NCBI RefSeq assembly: GCF_001641265.1
Contig: NW_020167548.1
Span: 124,001 to 188,000, forward strand
Length of the DNA stretch: 64,000 nucleotides
Direction of reading: 5' to 3'
Source of the DNA: Pseudogymnoascus destructans
Lineage: Eukaryota; Ascomycota; Leotiomycetes; Thelebolales; Thelebolaceae
Of the stretch, positions 42,338 through 54,439 are shown one piece after another (the stretch's first letter is position 1; each line of letters begins with the position of its first letter). Below the pieces are notes generated by a model. That model saw only the letters and a program-made list of their open reading frames with translations. It was not told the origin of the DNA and ran no database searches. The position numbers and the translations under genes are program-made.

Positions 42338-43068
42338 ATGAAGTGTAAGTAGTTATACTGGCCACAAAACGAATACTCCAGAACCTGTCGCTGATTATGG
42401 TTTTAAATAGTCCTCAAGGTTGGCCGTGTTGCCATCATCACCCGGGGCAGATTTGCCGGAAAGAAGGTGAGACGATATTGCTCTTCCGTCCCTCCACTCC
42501 CAGATACGAAATCCAATACTGCGACGGCTTGATATAAATCGATTCTGCGATGCGACTGAAAAATATTGAGCGCGAATTGGGCATTGGCAGAGCGTGGACA
42601 TGGAGTGCGAACATGAGCAAATGGCTAATACAGGTCCAATAGGTTGTGATCATCCAACCCCAGGATTCCGGCAACAAGTCGCACCCATACCCTCACGCAC
42701 TGGTCGCCGGTATTGAGCGCTACCCGTCTCAGATCACCCGCCGCATGTCCAAGGCCCGCCAGACCAAGCGCTCCAAGGTCAAGCCTTTCATCAAGGTCAT
42801 CAACTACAACCACTTGATGCCAACACGCTACACGCTCGAGCTGGAGGGACTCAAGGGTGTTGTCACTGCCGATACCTTCAAGGAGGTTTCGCAGCGTGAG
42901 GAGGCAAAGAAGACTGTCAAGAAAGCACTGGAGGAGCGTTATACCTCGGGCAAGAACAGATGGTTCTTCACTCCTCTCAGTACGTACCAAGCGAGATGCA
43001 TACCAAACCAATTGCTGTATGCGACGAGATTGGAAGAGTAACCACTAACATTAATTGCAGGATTTTGA
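42338..43068 (+). CDS. RPL27: 60S ribosomal protein L27 (eL27)
   Basis: This is a structural protein of the cytosolic large ribosomal subunit. Four exons (42338-42344, 42411-42466, 42643-42979, 43061-43068) give 135 residues. Exon 1 is only 7 nt and exon 4 only 8 nt (ending ...PLRF), which is why frame-finding alone misses both ends. The sequence has the KOW-type start KVGRVAIITRGRFAGKK and the conserved VIIQPQDSGNKSHPYPHALV. Introns are 66, 176 and 81 bp. The many introns near the 5' end are normal for fungal ribosomal protein genes. Confidence 0.95.
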
Positions 43069-44000
43069 ACGGTTTATTGTCGGTTGGGGTTCGGCATGGG
43101 GTTCGCATAGCATTTCTGTTCGGAATACGGGCTAAGGATTGTTGCATTTAACAAATGAAAATGCTGATGAACCTTCCATTTCAGAACTGCGTGCAAACAC
43201 TGTGTGAAGTGATCACATAATATAGTAGATGCAGTTCTGCAAACCTTTCGTGTCCCTTTGAAACAGTTCTAAGTAAAATCAAACCTTTTATTTGCCTTCA
43301 CATCCCATCAAATTCCTTATCGTTGCTGCTCTCGTCGAAGGAGCCTCTGGCAAGTGAGCCACGAACCCACGGTCAAAATCCAACCCATTATTACCTCCCA
43401 CTGCTTTGTATTGCTTGTTTTATTCTTAAGTAAGAAGAGCTTCTGGCATGTAGTTCTGCCAATGCAGTTGTCGTTCTTAGCAAGGGGTCTCTGGCACGTG
43501 GTTCTGATATACTGAGCCGCCTCATAAGCCAGCCCTATTTTATCATATTCAAACTGCCTCGAAATTATTACAGTTTCTACTCCACGCAGGAAGAGAGAGA
43601 GCCTCTTGTCCTGTGGTCTTGTTATGCTCAGTCGTTTGAAGATGATCTCTTTTACTTGTCTTCACAGGCCTTTGAGGGGATTCCAATTCAATGCAGTTGC
43701 CATTATCACCAGCTAGAGTCTGTGGCACGTGGTCTGGCTGTTAAGCATAGTCACCCACAAACCAACTCTATTACTTACCTTCACTTAATGTTTCGAATTC
43801 ACTTCAGTTGCTGTTTTGCTTCTGAGCGAGTTACTTCCTCGGATTTGTTCCAGTTGCTTCTTTTATCAAACACCTATCACACCTATCACACCCATCATAC
43901 CACTCATCCGCTTTCATCTATTCAAGTCATACTCGGCCTTCCGTATTCTATTCATGCATGAACCTCCCTGATATTTCAACCCGATTAGATCTTCGTCGAT
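43069..44000. repeat. Non-coding region with dispersed degenerate repeats
   Basis: This gap holds several imperfect copies of a phrase like TCTGGCACGTGGTTCTG (around 43350, 43446, 43490 and 43720). Each is accompanied by variants of CAATGCAGTTG and TTACTTGCCTTCAC, spaced 50-230 bp apart. They look like a decayed tandem array. The last ~140 bp before the GAF gene are CAT/CAC-rich and probably its 5' leader. I see no gene. Confidence 0.45.
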
Positions 44001-47000
44001 ATGGCTTCTAATTCAGGTAACGGGTCGCCATTCAATGGTCGTGAGACCGTCAAAGGGTTTCCGCACAATAGCCAAGATGCTCTCCAGGACACGGACGACT
44101 CGACTAGCCAACAACCTGCTTCGGCCACAAAGAGCAGCAAGAATATATTCAAGAATTTCTTCAAGGGGTCGGGTAAGTCAGATAAGTCTGGCAACTCAGT
44201 TAATGCCAGCAGCAAGAAGCCAGGATTATGGAAATATCCGGAGGCTCTCCCACCACCAACGCCAATGCAGATTCATCAAATCATGCATGCCTCACCAGAG
44301 CACCTTGCCAAAGTAGCTGCTGACAAGGCGAAAGAAGATGCTAAAAAGGCAAAAGAAAATGCTGAACTCAAACAGCAAGGAAATGTACAAAATCAGGGCA
44401 ACTCAGAAGACAACAACCACTCAACTGATTCGGTGGTTGTTTCACCTCCCACTGGTATGAAATGGTCATTCGACGGAAAGTCTATGATCACTTACAAGGA
44501 GCCTGGCATTAATCACTTTAACCCCGAACAATCTGGAGAGCCAGGCACTGCAGTACCTCAGGGCATATGGCCAGGTCAGACTACCATCCCACATGGGGCC
44601 TACCAAAGAGAAATGGTGCCCGGAATGGTTCCCAGAATGTGGAACGAAGCTTCTGCTTCTATCAGCGGACCAGCAGTTTGGACGGATGTGCAAGAGGTTG
44701 GCGCCTTTGGGTCGTCCTTCCCTGATGGCTATCCACCGGAGCATGTTCACGAGCCTCGATCTGAGCCGCCATCTCATCCTATCGACATGAGCCTTCTCCG
44801 ATCTGTATACGAGATTGCAGAGGCTGCCTACGTACAGGGCCTCTGGAACAAGGCTGACTGGATCGAGTTTTTGGAACAACTCCGCGCGGTATTATTCGGA
44901 AATCCATTTGTCAAACTATTAACTAATGTGCTGGCAATCTAGGGTGTGTTTAGTAACACCAGGCCTCCTAAGCCTCCCGCCATAGACCCTCTATTTTCAT
45001 TTTTGCCAGCTATGGATCCTGTGAACGAGGAAGGAAGGCTAGCTTCATTGTTCAACATCGAACGTGTTTGGACCCCTCGTCAAGAAAGCAGGGCAAAGGA
45101 GCTTGTGAAAGCCTCGAAGGAAGAATTCGCAGTCACAGGAGTATCTATCAGCCTAATCGACAACAGCAATGAAATTCTCAAGGCCGAAACTACCTATAAT
45201 TGCCGAATGATAAAGCGATCGGTGAGCATTGCAGCTCATGCTCTATTGACCACCGAAGTCTTGGTAATCCTCGATACCACAAAGGTATTTCAGTTATCCA
45301 ATGATTTCTACCGAGACTGACTGTTTTAGGACTGGAGGTTCGCAAAAAATCCGCTGGTGTTAAATGAGCCAAAAATCAGGTTCTTTGCCGGAGCACCCAT
45401 TCTTTCCAAGAACGGTGAAGCCGTTGGAGTATTCGCCGTCTTCGGGCGCGTGCCGAGAGACTCTTTCCCGGCGCTGCAGCGACACAGCCTGATTGACTAT
45501 GCGGCCGTGTGTGCTGCCGAGCTCAATACAATTCTGGAGAAATCGTTTTCAGAACAAAGCCTTCACTCGCTTCAATCAGAAGCTATTACTGAGGTATGGG
45601 ATCCGACTTGCCTCCAGGGCGAACCAACGCCCAGACCTAGAAGTCTGTGGATGCATGAAGAAACTCATCGCTTGCTTTGCGGAGAGCCGCGAGAGGATGA
45701 AAAAGACATCAAATACCCTACCACGTTCGAAGAGCTTATGGCGGGATTTGCTACTGAATCCGAGGACGAGGACACAGCACGTGACTCCGAAGAACAGCTC
45801 CTGGCACCATATAAGAATGGAGCCCATGCCAATGTCACATATTCTTCTGTTGATGTGAACTCGAGTACCCCAGCAAAGGAGAGGTATACTGCGGTATCGG
45901 ATTATGCACTCCTCGGGAGTGATAATGAGGGGCCGGACTCCCCTCTTGGAGGACGCTCCAATCGGGGATCGGATTCTCCCGCTTCAGAGGGTTTTGTTTG
46001 GAGACCAGACTCCCCCACTTCACAAGGTCTCACTTGGGGACCAAAGTCTGCTCTTCCGACTGATTACCTGGTGAGACCACAGTCTCCCATAATGAGGAGT
46101 TGCACGCCGAGGCCGTACTCGGTCTCAGATCTTACTTCGACGGCCGGAGAACCCCACGAGAATACACCTGCAGAACGCGAATTCGATAAGCTGGAGGCTT
46201 CATCCCAGAAAGTGCAAGGTGTCGTAGACGGTGCTATTTCAGCTCTCCAATCCGAATTTCCGGACGCACCTATCCGAAGACAGAGGAAGAAGTCGATTCG
46301 CAGCATCTCACAGTATGAAGCAGAACTCAAGAGGCTTAAGATGGAGAGCGATATCCGTGAGGCTCACATTCAAGCAACAAAGATTGATGGCTCCAGTTCA
46401 ACCGTCGTTACTGGAAGCTCCAATACCTCCGGACAACCATCGACGCAAGCAACAACTCTTCCTACTTCGTTCAACACTCGGATGTCTACGCTGGAATTTG
46501 CGGATACACACAGGCGCCCAGAAGCTGATGCCGCTGCGAAGTCTGTTGCTCTTAGCCTGAAATTCGACAGAGTATATGTCGCTGAGATTTTTCCCAGCAG
46601 CGATCTCATGACGCCAGGCAGAGCGGCTGTCACGGGTATGGGTGTGAGGATACTAGCATCCCACAATTGTCCCCATGATATGATCCTCGATACGGACTTT
46701 CATTTGCAGGTCCTCCGCAGCCCGCTCGGTGCTATGAGTTGGCACGACAAAGATGCCCTTCCTGGAGCCACAGACAAAAGCCTTTTGATCCGTCTTCATT
46801 CCAAGGGTCCTTATGGTGTTTCACGAGACCTCCACACTGGAGGCATTGTATACGGTGCAGTTCATCTGGCGCAGTCGCAGGGTGGGGATGATGCTGGGAT
46901 CACCAACCAGGAGCAGGCTACAATCTTTAACGCGGCCAATGCGATGAAACTAATCTTATTCAAGAAAAATGATAAGAGAGAGCGCAAAGATAGCTCATGT

Positions 47001-47279
47001 GTCAATTGCAACACTCCTTCTCATGTGGGCACTCATACTGCGCCTGCTGCAGCGAGCAAGGCCGAAGGTGCTGGGCCTGAGCACTCTATTCCATCGACAA
47101 TGGAGACTCCAAAGGCTAAAGACGCTGGACCTAAGCTTCCCAATCCTGTTTCGGCATTTGAAGCTGAATATGAAGATTACCCCAACGCGATAAGTATGGA
47201 GAGTGTGCAGGAGGCTACCAAAGCCGTGGCAGAGGTTATGAAGTTCAATATGGAGGAGATCTTGTCCCCTCAATGGTAA
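44001..47279 (+). CDS. GAF-domain protein of unknown function
   Basis: Three exons (44001-44888, 44943-45284, 45330-47279) around introns of 54 and 45 bp, both phase 0, give 1,059 residues. The first ~300 residues are low-complexity with a Lys/Ala helix. A GAF domain, split by the second intron, covers roughly residues 340-475 (FAKNPLVLNEPKIRFFAGAP, AVGVFAVFGRVPRDSF). A second, weaker GAF-like region lies near 830-990 (DRVYVAEIFPSSDLM, LLIRLHSKGPYG). GAF domains like the first often sit at the front of fungal hybrid histidine kinases. Here no kinase or receiver domain follows, so it may be a stand-alone sensor or regulator. I cannot name the ligand. Confidence 0.78.
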
Positions 47280-48993
47280 TATTCGATGTCGGCGTATATA
47301 TACCTCCCAGAATCAATGGGGGTCTTTCGTTTCGAGCGACTATACCGACTTATACCAGCGAAATGCACCTTGTGTCCAACTAGACATACTTTTATTAGCA
47401 GTTTGTCATGATGCAAACTTGCTGGGGTTTTAATTGTTTGGCTACTTCGGTGTAATGGGCCGAGAATCATGTTGCTGTGTTTGCTACCAGACAACAGCAA
47501 CTGGGTGCAAGTTTACTGCGCCGCCAATGACCCAATCGTCGACATACATCGCCGGAAATTCACTTGTACAGATTACAACTTTACTTTCATTTTCTCATTC
47601 TTTCTTTACTGTTCATGGTTCGTGGTTTATGGTTTACGTTTTATGGTTCATGGTTTATGGTTCATGGTTTATGGTTCATGGTTTATGGTTCATGGTTTAT
47701 GGTTCATGGTTTATGGTTTATGGTTTATGGTTTATGGTTTATGGTTCATGGTTTATGGTTTGCGGTGCATGGTTCTTGATTCATCTTTTGTTCTTTCGTT
47801 CGAGGGAAATGCCTTCATGATGATGTCGGAGAGGTGCTATGGAAGTTATATGCGGGGAGTTATCTGGAGAGTGTATTGGAGGGTTTCTATATGGATGGTT
47901 CTGGGAGGTTACGAAACCACGGGATAGACGTCAACAGAGTATTGGTGGGATACATTGCAGTGGGATAGGTGTTCAGGTGGAGATGATTTGATGGGTTACA
48001 TTGCAGTGCCTCGTCTGAAGGGCGGGCGTCACTGAGTTCATTTGCTTTTTTGCACTATACCCGATATTTGAGACGATGGCTGAGGAAGGAAATGGGACGA
48101 ATTGATCAGATGGTTGTGAAGATGGATGAATATTCGCGGAGGAGAAATTGACAATGGGAGCATGGGAGAATGAGGTTCATAAAACATCTACGGACTAGCC
48201 ACTCTTTTTGGTGAATAGACACCAAATGATGAATTACAGAAAACGGTTTTTGAGAAGGCTCGATACTTGAAAAGGAATAAATAAATTGTCACAATATGAG
48301 CTGAAACCAAACTGTTGGTAGCATCTCCGTGAGACCGACCATTGCCTCTTGGTCAAACCTCACAAGAACCTCGATGAAAGAACGCCCCAGGTAGAATACA
48401 CTACAAAGTAGAATTGGCTTTCGAATATTCACTCATCAATGACACAGTAGAGACTCAGAAGAAGAATCCTGAAGAGTAGAATACTGAAAACTTATGATCG
48501 ACTGTCGAATCCAGGATCCCCCAAGTATGCCGAAAAGACAACTTGACACACAAGGCCTCAGCCATTGTTCTTGATATCTAGCTCCCAGTGACAATTTTTG
48601 CAGAGGTTATATTGTACTCCAGCCAGCTTTATAAACTTGCCCAGGGTAGATGGTGCTATCCCCAAAAACCAAGACACAGACGGCAAGCACAATGGCCACG
48701 CACTTACCCGGACTTCACAACAATCCAAACGGAGAAAATTCAAGGAACCTCACATGGGATCACGCAGAGGACCGCGGACAGCTTCACAAACTATTCAATT
48801 TAAGGTAACAATATCAGATCACACACTCCAGTTTCTAAGGTAGATGTTTCTATTTTACAGCTAATGCATTACCCCCCCTCGTGCGCGACAGCTCGCAACC
48901 GGTCGCCTCGCCGCCAACTAAAGAGATAGATACATAGCGCGGAAGTGAGGGGATCTAACAAACACAGGAAATCAACGCGCAGGTGTTGGTCTT
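47280..48993. other. 1.7-kb intergenic region, no recognised gene
   Basis: Apart from the heptamer repeat at 47611-47765, I see only short unconvincing frames. It is the 3' flank of both the GAF gene and ATP1, which converge here. Confidence 0.5.
47611..47765. repeat. Heptanucleotide tandem repeat (ATGGTTY)n
   Basis: About 20 units of ATGGTTT or ATGGTTC, nearly alternating. A 7-nt unit without stops keeps all three forward frames open, which creates three overlapping spurious frames rich in Trp, Phe, Met, Val and Tyr. Edges are degenerate (GTGGTTT, ACGTTTT). Confidence 0.85.
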
Positions 48994-51113
48994 TTATGCG
49001 ACGAAGGACTTGGTGAAGGAGACGACGGACTCCTTGAGGCGACCCTCGAGGTCCTTGCTCAAGGCACCCTCCTTGTCGAGAGTCTCGAGCAGGCTCTGCT
49101 CGTTGGTCTTGAGGTGGGCGAGGAAATCGGCTTCCCAGGTCAGGATCTTGTCGACGGGGACGGAGTCGAGGTGACCGTTGACACCGGCGTAGATGAGAGG
49201 AACCATCTCGTTGACGGCCATGGGGGAGTACTGCTTCTGCTTGAGGAGCTCGGTCAACTGGATGAGAAATTAGCTTCTGTACATTTTGATGGATAGCTAT
49301 GTGGGGATACTTACACGCTCACCACGGGCGAGGGTCTGCTTGGTGGCGGCATCCAAATCGGAACCGAATTGGGCGAAAGCGGCAACTTCACGGTATTGGG
49401 CCAAGAAGAGCTTGAGCGAACCGGCAACTTGCTTCATGGCCTTAAGCTGGGCAGCGGAACCGACACGGGAGACGGAAAGACCGACGTTAATGGCTGGGCG
49501 GATACCCTTGTAGAAGAGCTCGGCCTCCAAGAAAATCTGTCCATCAGTGATGGAAATGACGTTGGTAGGAATGTAAGCGGACACATCACCACCCTGGGTC
49601 TCAATGATGGGCAGGGCAGTGAGGGATCCACCACCGTGCTTGTCGGACATCTTGGCAGCACGCTCCAGAAGACGCGAGTGCAGATAGAAAACGTCACCGG
49701 GGTAGGCCTCACGTCCGGGAGGACGACGGAGGAGGAGCGACATTTGACGGTAGGCAACAGCCTGCTTGGACAGATCGTCGAAGATGATGACGGCGTGCTT
49801 GCCGTTGTCACGGAACCACTCACCCATGGAGGTGGCAGTGAAAGGAGCGATGTACTGGAGAGGAGCGGCCTCGGAGGCAGTGGCCGCAACAACGATGGAG
49901 TACTTCATGGCGTCGTTCTCCTCAAGAGTCTTGACGAGCTGAGCAACGGTGGAGCGCTTCTGTCCAACGGCGACGTAGACACAGTAAAGCTTCTTGGAGT
50001 CATCGGTACCGTTGTTCCAACGCTTCTGGTTAAGCATGGTGTCGAGGGCGACAGCGGTCTTTCCGGTTTGACGATCGCCAATGATCAACTCACGCTGACC
50101 ACGTCCGATGGGAACCATGGCGTCGACGGACTTCATGCCGGTCTGGACGGGCTGGTTGACGGAGTGACGGGGAAGAATGCCAGGGGCCTTAACCTGGGCA
50201 CGACGCTTCTCCTTGGTGTTGATTGGTCCCTTTCCATCAATTGGGTTTCCGAGGGCATCAACGACACGGCCGAGAAGCTCTGGTCCAACGGGAACATCGA
50301 CCTGTGATGGATTAGAAGGAGTTAAGGGTCCTGTAGTATGGATCTACTTACAATCTCTCCGGTACGCTTGACGGTCTCACCCTCCTTGACGAGACGATCG
50401 GAACCGAAAAGCACAACACCGACCTGGCCGGCCTCCAAGTTCATGCACATACCCTTGACACCGGAGGCGAACCTATTGTTGTTGTTAGCATCGAGTCGTC
50501 ACACCATAAATCGGGAAAAACTTACTCAACCAGCTCCTCGGCCTGGACATTGCTCATGCCATGGACACGGGCGATACCATCACTATATTCCAACTATTGT
50601 CAGCCATTGATTCCCATTGATATCACGATATAGATGCCGGGCTTGACATCGAATCGTGATGTCGCATTGTTGTTGACATACCCGACGGAGAGGACACGTC
50701 CGGTCTCGGCAAGGCCAGCCTCTTCTTGGACACCACGGATCTTCTGCTCGAGGATGGAAGAAACCTCAGTCGGGGCAGCCTTAGCCTCAGCGTAAGTGCG
50801 GGCCTGGATGGCGGAAGCGTTGAAGGCAGCTGGTGCAGCAATTCTTCCCTACGCGGTTGACATGAAAGTTAGCCGAAAGCCCGAAAAAATGCAGACGAAG
50901 CTGTTAGAGCTCCCAACAAAGCTGTCAACCATCATAATCTATCACTCAGCGAACTCAATTGAGTTCACCGAGTATATATCGATGCATTAAGATGACTTCG
51001 AGCTCCGTTGGACCCCGTTGGATATTTCGTGGTGGACTTACTGCAGCGACTCTGCCGGAAGCAGAGATTGCGCCCACCGTCCGGCTGGACTGTCGGAGAG
51101 CGTTCCTGAACAT
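48994..51113 (-). CDS. ATP1: Mitochondrial F1-ATP synthase subunit alpha
   Basis: This is the nucleotide-binding alpha subunit of the F1 catalytic head of mitochondrial ATP synthase. Six exons (51113-51042, 50848-50682, 50582-50526, 50472-50352, 50301-49315, 49257-48994) give 555 residues. Exon 1 encodes an Arg/Ser-rich mitochondrial presequence (MFRNALRQSSRTVGAISASG). The Walker A loop GDRQTGKT lies near residue 213, and the alpha-subunit signature PAINVGLSVSRVGS is present. Four introns fall in the first quarter of the gene. Codon use is strongly biased to C-ending codons, as in highly expressed fungal genes. Confidence 0.97.
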
Positions 51114-52062
51114 TGTGACCGTCGTCTATGCTACAAAGACACAAAAAGGAATTAATTGCTTCAGCAATTGAGGAGAGGAGATTGTGAAGGGAGGTGTTTT
51201 GGAGATTGGATCAATCGTAAGAAGGGAGGCTTGAAGAACACAGAAGATCGATGCGAGAGAGCCCGAGCCAGAGTCTTGGCATCTCGCTTGTGAGTGGTTG
51301 GCCTGAAATTCAGTGCACCCACTCGGAAAGAAACGAGGTATCCGTAGCGATGAGCCGTGGGAAAAAAAATCATGTGCCGCCAACAATATAAACTCTAAAT
51401 ATTGATAGATAATGGTATATTATTTACAGTGACTGGGGATTTATATTTTGATTTTTCCTGGTTTTATTAACTGCTGTAGTCAACGGTAATGCCGCTCACG
51501 ATGCAGAGATTAATTGCCGGTCTCAGCTTTGTTGGCCGCTCATTACATATTTCTCTCCTCGGATCGGACCACACCGGAAGGAGATAAAAAATAGGAGAAC
51601 AGGCAAAATAATGCAGCACAAACAGCGGCAACAGCACTAATTGAGTACTTTTATTATAGAAATCATTAATACTTTTCAAAGTCAGAGAGGTTTATAATGG
51701 TTTTATTTATCCATATTTAATCTACAGACTTCTATCAACCTCACACGCCCTGTAGCACATGACCGGCAATCAGTCTCCTTCCGGCCGGGTAAGCCGCCAT
51801 CATAACCCTTGACACCGAGATGCTAGAACTGTAACCTCCGCCCTTATGGAACCTATATACCCATCTGCACATCTGCAGTACTATCTATCCTGCTCTCTCC
51901 ACCGCATCTCATCGTTTTCAAGATGGTGCCCCCTTTGTCATAAATCACGTGATACGCACAAGATTGAGGGCTTTAGGCCATCTTGTTACTTGAGCTCCCT
52001 CAGCCATCTACTATCGAGCCAGGGTATTTTCTCATTTTTCCTTTACTCCATCACTGGTATCA
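51114..52062. promoter_or_regulatory. ATP1 promoter region and 3' flank of the Arp10 gene
   Basis: About 950 bp without a recognisable gene; the part nearest ATP1 is its 5' leader and promoter. AT-rich tracts occur at 51400-51480 and 51640-51720. Confidence 0.4.
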
Positions 52063-53808
52063 TCAACCCCATGGCCCTAGCGTCCAGCTCGACTGCTCTG
52101 CAGCCGCAGCTCTCAGCCCGGCTGGACCCATACTCTGCCTCGCCTTCGCTGCCGGGATAACTTCCTTGGCTTTGGAAGCACCAGCGGCACCGTACTGCAG
52201 CCACTGGTCTTTCTCGACTATTGATACAGAAGGCAATCTTAATTGAGATATAAGACTCGCACCGCTCCAAGCACCCATTGAGTCAACCGCGCTCAGCATC
52301 CCATGACATGGCGGAGGGGCGAGTTTATCTCGCTCTCTCTTTATCTGGCTCTCAATAGGATCAGGCTGTTGATTCTGGAAGGCTGCTTGCCTGTGGTGCT
52401 CGTCCGTTTCTGGATGTGCATGTCCATCAATTTTGATAGCAACAGGACCCTGCTGTGCCTGGTTCCTTTGTTGGGACCTGAGCTTCTGGTTTGCACGCAG
52501 TTGGTCAAAGGCTTTCCCGTGAACAGGCTCCCAGCCTCTTGAGTCAATGAGAGACTGGACATCACCCAAGATGCGGCTCTTAAGGCCGGGAATATTGGAC
52601 CCACCGCCAACTAATATCAGTCGTGACATGCAAAATGACCGCACATCAACTGGGAGAAGTAACAGGCTTCTATAAACCAACAGATGCAATGGCAGTTCTT
52701 CGTCGTCCAGGTCGCAAGGGTTGATATCCTTGACGAAAAATGCTTTCTCACAAGGCTCGGCCAATTCATTAAATGGTATCTTCAACGTCATAGGCGGCTG
52801 TGTTGATGATACAGGTATTGATACAACGTCTTGTTGGTCATTAAATCGTAAACTCTCCATTGCAGCTGATAAGGCGTCCGATGTTTCGGTCCCAGGGGCG
52901 GGCTGCGATGGTTTGCACCAAGCGATGCGTGTGACGACCTCCTCGCATTCTTCAAAGCTGATCAGCTTGCTGTCTCTCTCATCGTCTTCTTCGTCGTCAT
53001 CTTGAAACAGCAGAGATTTTATAGCACGTCCAAGGACCGTCCGCATTTTTAGGCCCAGTAATCTGCTTGCTCTCACAGTTCGGCGGCAAGAAATCTCGCG
53101 GAATTCGTACACTCCAGTGACAGTTGTCTCAGCCCAGCCAATATCTATAACAAGAGCCGATCGAAGTCCAGCTGCTACTGCGGATAGCACAGGCGCAGAA
53201 AGAAGCGAGATAGTTGGAGGTTGGAAGCTCGTGAAAAGGGTATCGAGAACTGTTGAGAGAAGCGGTAGAGGAAAGTCGGGCGGCAATACCAGGGAGATAC
53301 GTCGAGACCCAGAGCCGGTTACTAGATATCTTGGAAATTGTCAGTTACTGTAACAAACAAACAAACGCCATATGGAAACGTACTTCGTAATAGCCTCTCT
53401 CATCGCCCGTTCAATCCTGTCGCTGACGAGCCCCAGGTCCACATGCCTCAGATCTGGCCTCCACAGCTCATGTTCCTCTCCCCAAGCCTTGCCCGACGCC
53501 CTCTGCCGCCAATCAGCCCCATAGCCAAGCTGCCATTGCCGGTAATCGCCAGCTCTCCTCTGTGTATCAGGTCCGAAACCAACGACCGCCTTGGGCAGTG
53601 CGTCTCCTGCTAGGCCTGCTCGGAGATAGCGGCTGCCGAATTCGACAATGATGCAGTCTTCTTCAGCGCGCAAAGCTGACGGGGAGCTAAAGTTCGAGAT
53701 TGAGACTGGACGGACTGGAGTGCGGGGGCTGGTCGATGGAGCTCCTGCGGAGCGGATCTCAGATACTGGCCGAATGTTGGCGACGCTACGGTGGGCAGGC
53801 GTTGCCAT
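52063..53808 (-). CDS. Actin-related protein, Arp10/Arp11 type (dynactin pointed end)
   Basis: Two exons (53808-53384 and 53329-52063) around a 54-bp intron give 563 residues. The actin fold is recognisable from the phosphate-loop-like IIVEFGSRYLRAGLAGD (about residues 50-68). Further parts are SALVIDIGWAETTVTGVYEF and LILVGGGSNIPGLKSRI with a late SMGAWSGASLIS (actin's AWxG region). The sequence is too diverged for conventional actin and has an acidic insertion (DDDEEDDERDSK) and a Gln-rich insertion before the C-terminus. It fits the fungal Arp10 family (ro-7 in Neurospora), which caps the Arp1 filament of dynactin for dynein transport. A nuclear Arp is less likely. Confidence 0.8.
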
Positions 53809-54439
53809 TGCTTGGCATTGTCTGGGGCCTAGGAAATAGATTAGATTTGGGCCATGTTTTTGCGTCGTTGGTGTAGCGTACGAGGCAACAGCTTGGTTCT
53901 AATGATATTTCTGAGATATCAAACGCGATATCTGCAATCGACACTACTGCGGCCTTTATTTGAAGGCTGCCATCTACGAATTTGTATCGAGGTACTCATG
54001 TTTAGGAAGGTACGACTGAGAGATGTCACTTAGAGTTTAGAAACATCTATAAGTTCAGATTTTATATTTCTTTTGATGTCAATAGAAACTGTAGATAAAA
54101 GCAATGCCTTCCATCACTCTGAATCTATGTTTCCACGTACGGAGTACTCCGTACAGCGTCCACGCTTCAGCCACCCCTGCGTCGCTGGGACGACTTCGGA
54201 GCTAGTCCTAACATAAAATAAACAAGAGGCTTAATCAACAACGCCCTTTCCGTCACAATGGATCCAGTAGGCAGCCCTCATCGATAGTACCCTAGGACTC
54301 CAGGGAATAGCTTTGCCTCCCAGCTAGGTATCATCATTTGCTACTTTGCATTGCTCATTCGGGGCCATCGCTCTAAGGAATTAAGTTTCGGCTGGTATTG
54401 TTTTTTGCCCCACAATATTATGATTATAACAATGAAAAC
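53809..54439. promoter_or_regulatory. Divergent intergenic region, ARP10 / YEN1
   Basis: 631 bp between start codons. It contains a perfect 18-bp palindrome (GTACGGAGTACTCCGTAC, 54137-54154). No gene was seen; short frames near 54240-54300 have no good context. Confidence 0.45.

Noticed and set aside
44001..44942. Separate 313-residue protein upstream of the GAF gene
   Set aside because: A GTATTA...TTAACTAAT...TAG intron at 44889-44942 joins the frames in phase 0.
47434..47927. Three overlapping frames rich in Trp, Met, Phe
   Set aside because: Produced by the stop-free heptamer repeat.
49369..50307. 312-codon frame antisense to ATP1
   Set aside because: Rich in Gly, Leu, Val, Asp as expected of the complement of a highly biased gene; nothing independent supports it.
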